Below are positions 9,085 to 19,100 of a DNA stretch of 43,667 nucleotides, piece after piece. The position numbers were made by a program, and so were the translations under genes. A model generated the notes under the pieces. The model was not told the DNA's origin, ran no database searches, and saw only the letters and a program-made list of their open reading frames with translations. The DNA comes from Rhodothermales bacterium (GTDB lineage Bacteria; Bacteroidota; Rhodothermia; Rhodothermales; VXPQ01), in NCBI GenBank assembly GCA_022825385.1, contig JAJDWX010000007.1, positions 1-43,667 on the forward strand, in the 5' to 3' direction. Within the stretch, counting starts at the first letter, position 1. Every line of letters starts with the position of its first letter.

Positions 9085-9129
9085 GCAATAGTGACGCGCT
9101 GAGCGAAGCGGCTTTGATCAGAGTATCCT
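9085..9129 (+). repeat. dispersed intergenic repeat, long copy (inverted partner at 43471-43515)
   Basis: These 45 bases match the reverse complement of 43471-43515 at 44 of 45 positions. The right half contains the core TTGATCAGAGTATCC found, with small changes, at 20334-20354, 35511-35561 and 36715-36735. It lies in the spacer between recA and the hydrolase gene. Its role is unknown. Confidence 0.85.
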
Positions 9130-9188
9130 ATATTATATGCATAGGGTTAAACGAAGCTCGCGTCGGCAAGGCTGCCGGAAACGCTGTT

Positions 9189-10124
9189 ATGAATAACGTA
9201 TGGGAAGTACCCGAGCCGCTTTCGACATGCGAGGTCCCGCTTGACAAAGCCGCCGTAACCACTTTGCGCCGGCATGGAAATCCCGACGGGCCCCGCCTGG
9301 TCCTGAGCCACGGCAATGGCCTTGCAAGCGATCTGTACTACCCTTTCTGGTCGCTGCTCGAAGAGGATTTCGACCTCGTTCTCTTCGATCTCAGGAACCA
9401 CGGGTGGAACGCCGTGGGGCCGCGCGAAAGCCACAACTTGCCCACGCTGGTCCGCGATCACCTTTGCCTCTTTGAAGCCATTGATCGAGCCTGGGGCGCC
9501 AAACCCAAAAGCGGCGTTTTTCATTCCGTTTCCGCGCTGATAACGCTCCTTTCGTCCACGATCATGGCGGACCTCTTGCCATCCGCCCGGAGCGGCCATC
9601 TGTCTGCGATGATCCTGTTCGATCCTCCCCTCTGCAAGCCCGGCAAAAGCCAGACGGAATTTGACGAGGCTTCCGAAAAGAACGCCCGCATCATCCGTCG
9701 CCGCAGGTATCGGTTTCAGACGGAAGAGAATTTTGCAGAACTCCTCAGTTATCTGCCCGGCTTTGCGCGCCTCGTTCCCGGCGTTCGGGAACTCATGGCC
9801 AGAACCACGCTTCGAAAGACGGCCGACGGGGCGGAGTACGAACTGCGGTGTCCTCGCGAATACGAAGCGCAGATCGCGGATTATTTCAGGAGTTTTTCTG
9901 CGCTGCCGGTTTTTGAAACGCTGTCTTGTCCCGCGAAAGTCATCGGAGCCGATCCCACCTTGCCCTACGCATATCTGCCAACCATCGACCTCGGCGACAT
10001 TCTGACGATAGATTACGATTTCGTACCGGAGGCAACGCATTTCCTGCAATTGGAAAAACCGGAGACGTGCGCTCAGATGGTCCGCGAATTTCTCGAAAGC
10101 AATAATCTGATGCGAAATCCGTGA
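9189..10124 (+). CDS. alpha/beta hydrolase next to the PKS (possible releasing enzyme)
   Basis: The 311-residue protein has an alpha/beta-hydrolase fold. The oxyanion loop LVLSHGNGLASDLYYPFW is near residues 37-54 and LVLFDLRNHG at 63-72. The nucleophile elbow reads GVFHSVSAL (109-117), with Ser113 as candidate nucleophile in place of the usual GxSxG. A likely catalytic His is H284 in EATHFLQLEKPE; the acid may be D255 in GADPTLPY. ATG 9189 was chosen because the in-frame TTG at 9114 lies inside the dispersed repeat. The PKS starts 58 bases after its stop on the same strand and has no thioesterase domain, so release or transfer of the finished chain is a reasonable inferred role. A simple unrelated esterase remains possible. 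Confidence 0.75.
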   Translation: MNNVWEVPEPLSTCEVPLDKAAVTTLRRHGNPDGPRLVLSHGNGLASDLYYPFWSLLEEDFDLVLFDLRNHGWNAVGPRESHNLPTLVRDHLCLFEAIDRAWGAKPKSGVFHSVSALITLLSSTIMADLLPSARSGHLSAMILFDPPLCKPGKSQTEFDEASEKNARIIRRRRYRFQTEENFAELLSYLPGFARLVPGVRELMARTTLRKTADGAEYELRCPREYEAQIADYFRSFSALPVFETLSCPAKVIGADPTLPYAYLPTIDLGDILTIDYDFVPEATHFLQLEKPETCAQMVREFLESNNLMRNP

Positions 10125-10182
10125 AAACAGGGCAAACGCTACAGGCGACGCGCCCGTCCGTCCTTATAAAATCCGTCCGAAC

Positions 10183-13100
10183 ATGAAGGAGTCCATCGTG
10201 AAACGAGGCAAAAGAGACCAGCCCATAGCGATCATAGGCATGGCGTGCCGGTTTCCCAATGCGCCGAATATCTCTGCCTTCTGGCGCCTGCTCGAAGCCG
10301 GCGAGAACGCTGTGACGAAAGGTTCCCCGGGCTCTGGCGTCGGTCGCATAGGCACGCTCTTTCCGGATGCCGAGGTGCAAAACGACGCTTGCCGTTTCGG
10401 CGCTTTCGTCGAGGACATCGACCTGTTCGACGCCGCCTTCTTCCGCATTTCCCCCGTGGAAGCGCAACTTCTGGACCCGCAGCAACGTATGATGCTGGAG
10501 ACAAGTTGGCAGGCGTTCGAGGACGCGGGGATAGATCCGGATCGGCTAAGGGGTAGTCGCACCGGCGTGTACGCGGGAATCAGCAACAACGATTACCGGG
10601 GCGTAATCCTCGGAGGCAGCAGAACAGCCGATCCTTCCGCCAGCCTCTTCTCTGTCGCGGGCACCTCGCTGAATACAGCCATAGGTCGCGTGGCCTTCGC
10701 ATTGGGCCTGGGGGGACCGGCCATGGCGGTAGATACCGCCTGTTCGTCGTCGCTGGTTGCGATAAACCAGGCGGTTGCCGAATTGCAGCAGGGCAAAGCG
10801 GATCTGGCGCTGGCGGGCGGGGTGCAGGCGATCCTTTCCGGACGGCTGACCGAACTGCGGGGCAATGCCGGGATGTTGTCGCCAGACGGGCAATGCAAGG
10901 CGTTCGATGCGTCTGCGAACGGTTTCGTGCGAGGCGAAGGCTGCGGAATCGTGGTCCTCAAGCGGCTCGACGAGGCAGAGGCCGACGGCGACCATATCTG
11001 GGGCGTCATCCGAAGCGCCGCGGTAAACCAGGATGGCGCGAGTACAGGCTTGACGGTGCCAAACGGAGAGGCCCAGGAGCGGGTGATCGAAGAGGCGCTG
11101 TCGCGGGCGGGCATTCTGCCGTCGGAAGTCGATTACGTAGAGGCGCACGGGACGGGCACAGAGGTAGGCGACCCCATTGAGATCAACGCGACGGCAGCGG
11201 TGTATGGCAAGGGGCGCGCGGCGGACAACCCGATACTCGTCGGCTCGGTAAAAACAAATATCGGCCATCTGGAGCCCACCGCGGGGATTGCGGGCCTCGT
11301 CAAGACCGTGCTCTCGATGAAGCGGGGCGTGATCCCAAAACATCTGCACTTCGAGAATCCCAATCCGAACATGGATTGGGACCGGCTGCCTCTGCGCGTG
11401 ACTTCCGAGGCGACGGACTGGCCGCTGAGCGGCGAACGACCGCCGATTGCGGGCGTGAATTCGTTTGGATGGTCGGGCACGAACGCGCATGTCATCGTGG
11501 CGGGGTACGGATCGCCTGCAAGCAGCGACGAAGCGCTTTTCCCCATGGGACTGGCGGGACCCGCGCGGCCAGTCGCCATTTCTTTACCTGATTCCGTGCC
11601 GCCGCCGGAGGAAGAACTCGCCCCGCGCAGAACGCGGCTCCTGCCGCTATCGGCAAAATCCGACGAAGCGCTTCGAGACCTGGCGAGGCAGTACCTGAAA
11701 CGCGATGTTGCTTTCAAAGACGAAGCCCTGCTTGCCGACATGGCGTGGACAGCGGGCGTGGGACGCAGCCAGTTCTCTCGCCGCGCGGGTATCGTATTCG
11801 ATGGCGGCGCATCGCTGCGCGAGGGCCTGCATGCGCTCGCAGAGACCAGCGCGAGACCCGCGCCGCAAACGCCTTCCAGAATCGCATTTTTATATACCGG
11901 ACAGGGGAGCCAGTGGGTCGGCATGGGCGAGCATTTGTACCAGACCGAACCCGTGGCGCGGGCCGTCCTTAACCAATGCGACGCCGTGTTGCGGGAAGCG
12001 CGAGGCGCCTCGTTGCTCGATGCGATGTTCGGACGCGCCGGCGATTTATCGGACCAGGCGTGGACGCAACCAGCCATTTTCGCGATAGAATGCGCGCTGA
12101 CGGCGCTCTGGAAAAGCGTGGGGATTCAGCCCGACGTGGTGCTTGGACACAGCCTTGGAGAACTTGCGGCGGCGCAAGCGGCGGGCGTATTTAGCATAGA
12201 AGAAGGCGTGCGATTTGCCGCGGCGAGAGGCGAGTTGACCGCGACGCTGCCCGGCGGCGGGGCCATGGCGGCCATTTTCGCGGATGTGGCGCAAGTAGCC
12301 TCGGCCCTCGACGAACTGAACGCCGCCTCCACAGGGACGGGACTGAGCATCGCGGGATACAACGGGGCGCATCAGGTGGTGAGCGGCCCCGAAGACAAGG
12401 TAGAGGCCATCTCCGAGCGCTTCCTTGCGCAGGACATTCGGGTCAGCCGCTTGCGCGCCACGCATGCATTTCACAGCGCGTTGATAGAGCCGATGCTGGA
12501 CAAACTGGACGCCATCGTCTCAGAGATCGCGATCGCGCCCCCGTCGCTCCCCCTGGTGAGCAATGTGACGGGCCAGGCGCTGGAAACGGGCAAACTTCAG
12601 GATAGCGCGTATTGGCGGCGGCACACGCGAGAGCCCGTGGCGTTCGCGCGGGGCATCGAGACATTGGCCGGGATGGGCATCGATCTGGTCATTGAAGCGG
12701 GTCCGCACGCCGTGCTGAGTACCATGGCGACCCTGGCCTGGCCAGACACGGCAGCCGATCCTCCCGTTGCGCTGCCAAGCTTGCTGCGCCCCTCGTCCAA
12801 CGTATCGCAAGCAGAAGCCGACCGCGCATTTACGGCGGCGGTTGCAACGGCTTACGAAGCGGGCCTTTCCGTGTCCTTCGCCGGATTGTTCGCAGGAGAA
12901 AAGCGGCGCAAGGTCTCCCTGCCCGGCTATCCTTTCCAGCGCGAACGTTACTGGGTCGAAGCGCCGAAACGACGGAGACGGAGCGCGGGCCATCCCCTCC
13001 TGGGCGAGCGGCATGAATCCGCCAGCGGCGAGATTACGTTCGAGACAGAAGTGTTTCCCTCAGACCCGTCGTGGCTGAACGATCACCGGGTGTTCGGCTG

Positions 13101-16100
13101 CGTCATAGCGCCGGGCGCGTTCTATGGGGCCATGGCGATATCGGCGTCCGCCTCCGAGGGAAGCGAATCGATGGTCATCGAGGAAATGCAACTGCACAGC
13201 CCGCTGATCTTCCCGAAGGAGCGTACGGATAACGAGGAAGGCGCGGGCCGGGAAATGCAGGTTCTGCTCGCGGCTCCGGGGGAGGAGCCTTCGCGCCTTG
13301 TTCGAATATTCAGCAAAGGAGAGGGCGAGGAAGATTGGACGCTGCACGCGGAATGTCGCGCGCCATCGGACGCCGGCGCGAGGCAAGCCGCTGAGCAGGC
13401 GGATATGGAAAGCCTGAAGGCCGCGCTGTCGCCCGAGGACGTGCCGGCGTTTTACCGAGCCAAGGCGCGTGTCGGGATCGATCTCGGCCCCTCGTTTCGT
13501 ACGCTCAGGATGATCTGGTCGCGGGCGGGCGAGGCGTTGGGGGAGGTGTGTTTCCCCGAGGCGCCCGGCGGGAACGATCTCGACGTACACCCGCTTCTGC
13601 TCGACGCTTGCTTTCAGGCGATGGGCGCCGCGCGCAATCCGGGTGGCGCCGAAGACGCAGTCACCTATCTGCCGTTTGGCTGGGAGCGGCTATGGCTGCC
13701 GGACCGGCTGCCGGATCGGTTTTTCTGCCATGTGCGCATGCGGGAGGCTTCCAGGAACCGGGAGGCGGACGCCGAAACCGGCGGGTCGCCGGAGGTATTC
13801 GTGGGGGATTTCCTGCTCTATGACCAGCGCGGGAGCCTCGTCGGCGAACTGAGCGGATTCATGGTGAAGCGCGCGACGCGGGCGGCGCTGCTCTCGGCAG
13901 TGGAAGGGGTGCAGGAACTGCTCTACGAGGTCGCGTGGCGCGAAAGCCCTCTTGCGCAGGGCCTGCTGCCCGCGGATTTCCTCCCCAGTCCGGGAGCGGT
14001 TGCGGACCGCTGGGAGCTGTTCTCCGACTACCTCGCGGCGGAAGGCGTCGATGCCGGATTGCGGCCCGCCTGGTTGGCGGACCTCTCGTGCATGGCGCGG
14101 CATTTTGCGCTCTCGGCCCTGGAGAAACTCGGATGGGAGCGGAAGGCGGGCGACGCCGTGGACTCCGAAGGTTTGCGGCAGCGCCTGGGCGTCCTGGACG
14201 AACACAGCCGTCTGTTCCGCCGGATGCTCGAGCTATTGGCCCAATCAGGCGTTCTGGAGGCGGCGGGCGAAGATTTTGTCGTTGCCGCAGGGGCCGAAGA
14301 TCCCTTGCCAGAAGGAATTCCGGACAATCCCGAGGAGTTCGCGGCGCAAGTAATCGAGCGTTACGCGTATGCTTCAAGCGAGATCGGGATTTTTCGCAGA
14401 AGCGCGGGCGCCCTGGCGGAAGTGCTTCGCGGCGAAGAGGATCCGCTGTCGCTTCTCTTTGGCAGCGGAGAACCCAGCGCCGCGGATCTCTATTTCAAGG
14501 CGCCGATATATCGAGCGTCGAACCGGATGCTGGGAGACGCGGTGCGTACGCTTGTAGCCGGGTTGCCCGAAGGACGGCGCTTGCGGGTGATTGAGGTCGG
14601 GGCCGGTACCGGATCGGCGACCGAATCCGTCCTGCCGGAACTTCCCGAAGGGCGGTACGACTACATGTACACGGATATCTCGGCGGGCTTCTTCGCGCAG
14701 GCCGAGGCCTTGTTCGGGGATGAGTGTATCGAGTACCGGGTGCTGGATATAGAAAAAGACCCCGTAGAGCAGGGATTCGACGCCCACGGTTATGATTTGC
14801 TGATTGCGTCCAATGTGCTGCACGCCACGCGGTACCTGGAGGAAACGCTAACGCATTGCAGGAGCCTTCTCGCGCCGTCGGGACATCTCGTGGCGCTTGA
14901 GAACCTTTGCGGCCAGGATTGGCTGGATATGACGTTCGGACAATTGGACGGCTGGTGGCGGTTCTCTGACGACTGTCGCCCCCGCTACGCGCTGGCAGGG
15001 CCAGACGTATGGCGGCAGTCCCTCGGTAGCGTGGGTTTCGAAAGCGTAGAGATTCTGGGACTGGGCGGACCCGACGCTGCCGAGATGCCGGACAGGGGCG
15101 TGATTCTGGCCCAACAGCCCGAGGGGGTGGCCGAGCGGCGCGGCGTATGGGTTCTGGCGGCGGACCGCGGCGGCGGCGCGGCGTATGGGTTCTGGCGGCG
15201 GACCGCGGCGGCGGCGCTGGCCCTGGAGCTGGCGGCGCGCAACCAGACGGTTGTGCTGGCGAGCGATGCAGGCTCGACGGGAGAGGGGCCGGCGGAGAAA
15301 GAAACCGCTGTCATCCATACGTCTCTGGAGATGGCGCGCCGCGAATCGTGGCGGTCGCTGCTCGAAGGCCTGCCTGCAGACGCGCCGCTCAGCGGCGTCG
15401 TGCATTTCGCAGCGCTTGACGGCCACGGCTTCGATGCGACGACTGCCGAGATGGCGGAAGACGTAAAACGAGCAGGCGCGAGCGCATTGGCGCTGGCGCA
15501 GGGCCTCGTCGACGCCGATATGGCGCCCGAGAAGGGCTTGTGGTTTCTCACGCGGGGCGCGCAGGCGCTGGAGCGCGAACGCGCCGGAGAACTCGCCGGG
15601 GCGACGCTTTGGGGTTTCGGAAAGGTGCTGGCCCGGGAAGCGCCTCACCTGCAGCCCAGGATGATCGATCTGGACCCCGATCCTGCGGCGCCGCCGGCAG
15701 ACCTTGCCAACGAGCTGCTCTATCCCGATACGGAAGACCAAATCGTACGCCGCGGCAACCGCCGCCGCGTAGCCCGCCTTGTCCGGATCGGCGAGGGGGC
15801 GGACAGGATAAACTTGCCCGGAGAGCCGGGCTGGATGCTGGGGGTAGGAGAGGACGGCGCGGTCGCCGCCTTGCAGGCGCCGCGGACGGCGCTGGAATCG
15901 AAAGAAGTTCGCGTGGCTGTCGAGGCCGCCGGATTGAACTTCTGGGACGTGTTTGCGGCGCTTGGTTTGATTGACGAGAAATTTCTGGGCACGGAGTTTT
16001 GCGGCCATATCATTGAGGTCGGCTCCGAGGCGGCGAGCGTTGCGGTGGGGGATCGCGTCGTGGGATTGGCGTTCGGCGCCTTCGGGCCGGAGGTGGCGAC

Positions 16101-19100
16101 CCGGGCGGAACTCGTGGCGCCTGCGCCGACGGATTTGTCCGCCACGGCCCTTGCCTCCATGCCCACGGTCTTCGTGTCCGTCGCGCTATCTTACGAACTC
16201 GCGGAGCTGAAAGCCGGCGACCGGGCGCTGATTCACGCAGGCGCGGGCGGCGTGGGACTTGCGGCCATCCAGTGGGCGCAGGCAGCGGGCGCGGAAGTGT
16301 TCGCGACGGCGAGCGCGCCAAAACAGGCGTATCTCCGCTCGCTCGGCGTAAAGCATGTGTTCGACAGCCGTCAGACGAAATTCGGGAAAGAAATCCTTGA
16401 GGCCACCGATGGCGCAGGAGTCGATGTGGTACTCAACAGCCTCACGGCGGAGGGTTTCATCGACGCGAGTCTGGCGTGTCTGGCCAAGGGCGGCCGGTTC
16501 GTGGAACTGGCGGCGCGGGACATTCTGAGCAAGGAACAGATGGCGGCCGTACGGCCGGACGTGGCCTATTACATCGTGAATCTTCATGCCATGAAGGGGG
16601 ATGATCCGGCGCGGCCCGGCGCTTTGTTGCGGGACGTCATGAAACGGCTCGCAGCGGGAGAACTAACCCCGCTCATCCATTCCAGGTGGCCGTTTGCCGA
16701 AGCGAGACGGGCGATTGAGTTCATGCGCGATGGCAGGCACATCGGCAAAATCGCCTTTGCGAATTCGCCGCTCGCCAGCGGGCGGTTGCGAGCAGATCGA
16801 ACCTATCTGGTAACGGGCGGCCTGGGGGGAATCGGGTGCGTACTGGCCGACTATCTGGCGGATCGCGGGGCGGGCGCCATCGCGCTAAACGGGCGCCGGG
16901 CGCCAGACCCTGAAGCCGAAGAGACGATCCGCAGACTCCGCGCGCGCGGCGTGACAGTGCAGGTAGAGATTGCAGACGTTACGGACGCCGATGCAATAGA
17001 CGAGATGCTGGCGCGGATAGACGAGACGCTGCCGCCGCTGGGCGGCGTAATCCACAGCGTGGGGGTGTTGTCGGACGGCGCGCTCGGGAACCAGCGTTGG
17101 GAAAGATTCGAGCAGGTGCTGTGGCCGAAGGTGCTGGGCGCGTGGCATCTGCACCAGGCGACGGCGGACCGCGATCTGGATATGTTTATCCTTTTCTCCA
17201 GCGTCGCTGGCGTACTGGGCAATCCGGGACAGTCGAACCACGCGGCGGCCAATGCCTTTCTGGATCAACTCGCCATGCATCGCCGGGCGCTCGGGCTTCC
17301 GGGACAGACCATCGCATGGGGCGCGTGGTCAGAACTTGGCGAAGCGGAGGAACAAAGAGAACGGATTGCCGACCGGCTGGAAGCGCGCGGAACGGATTGG
17401 ATCACGCCGCAGCAAGGTCTCAGGGCATTCGATCAACTGGCGCGCGAGGACGCTGCGACGTCCGTCGTGCTGGCGGCCGACTGGTCCTCTTACGGGGAGA
17501 GCCTGGAATACCGCATGCCCCTGCTGGAGGATATGCTCTCTGCCATTTCAGAAAACGAGTCCGGGTCGCCTGCCCTGGCAGACGATTTGATGTCTCATCT
17601 GGCGGAAACGCCTGCCGCGGAACGCGAGGCCCTGCTGGTATCGTTCCTGCAACAGGAATTACAGGCCGTGCTGAGGTTGCCGACAGCGCCCGAGCCCACC
17701 GTGGGATTTTTCGATCTGGGGATGGACTCGCTCATGGCCGTAGCGTTGCGAAACCGGCTGAACCGCGCGCTTGCCGATGCGTACGCGGTACCCAACACGG
17801 TGGTATTTGACTACCCGGACATTGCCCGCCTCGCCAGCCATCTCCTTGAGGCGCTCGGCGAAGTCGGCGCGGCGCCCATGCCTCCGCCCCAAGCGCAACC
17901 CGAGCCAGAACCGCAACCGGCGGCGCAACGCGAAGACGACGGCATTGCCATCGTGGGCATGGCCTGCCGCTTCCCTGGCGCCCCGGATATTTCCGCCTTC
18001 TGGCGTCTGCTGGAGGCAGGCGCAAACGCAGTGACCGACGGACGCCAGGATTCCGGTTCATGGAACCATTCTGCCAACGGCCTTCCGCAAAAATACGCCC
18101 CCTATCGCCGGGGCGGATTCGTAGAAGGCATCGATCAATTCGACGCGGGATTCTTTCGAATTTCGCCGATCGAGGCGCGCATGATGGATCCGCGGCAGCG
18201 CATGATGCTGGAGACGACCTGGCTGGCGCTCGAGGACGCCGGCATGAATCCGGACGAATTGCGGGGTAGCCGCACCGGGCTATACGCTGGCGTCGCCACC
18301 AGCGAATACCGGGACCTGATGACAGCCAGCGACTACGGCGTCAATTATCTGAGCACTGCCGCGAGCATGACGGTCGGGCGCATCGCTTTCTTTCTTGGCC
18401 TGGAGGGACCGACGATGCCAGTGGAACTCAACTGCGCGTCGTCGCTGGTTGCGGTGCACCAGGCCGCGATGGGTTTGCGGCAGGGCGAAATCGATATGGC
18501 GCTGGTTGGAGGGACGCACGCAGCGCTGTCGCCGGAATTAACCCAAGAGATGGCGGACCTGGGGATATTGTCGCGGGAAGGGCGGTGCAAAACCTTTGAC
18601 GCCGATGCAGACGGATTCGTGCGAGGCGAGGGCTGCGGGATGGTCGTTCTCAAACGGCTAAGCGAGGCAGAAGCCGATGGCGACCGCATCTGGGGGGTGA
18701 TCCGCGGGTCGGCGGTCAACCAGAACGGGGCCAGCGCCGGGCCCACCGTGCCAAACGGGCCGGTGCAGGAGCAGTTGATTGAAGAAGCCCTGTCGCGGGC
18801 AGGCGTTGCCCCGTCAGAAGTGGATTATCTGGAAGCCCACGGAGGCGCGTCCGAATTCGGCGACCCCATCGAAGTGCAGGCAGCGGCGGCTGTTTATGGC
18901 AAAGGTCGCGAAGCAGATCGACCGCTTTTGATCGGCTCTGTGAAAACCAACATCGGTCACATAGAACCCGCCGCCGGCGTTGCGGCGCTGATCAAGGCCG
19001 TCCTGGCGATGAAGCGGGGCAAAATACCGAAACACCTGCATCTTGAAAACCCGAGTCGGCATATAGACTGGAGTCGACTCCCGGTACAAGTAGTTTCCGA

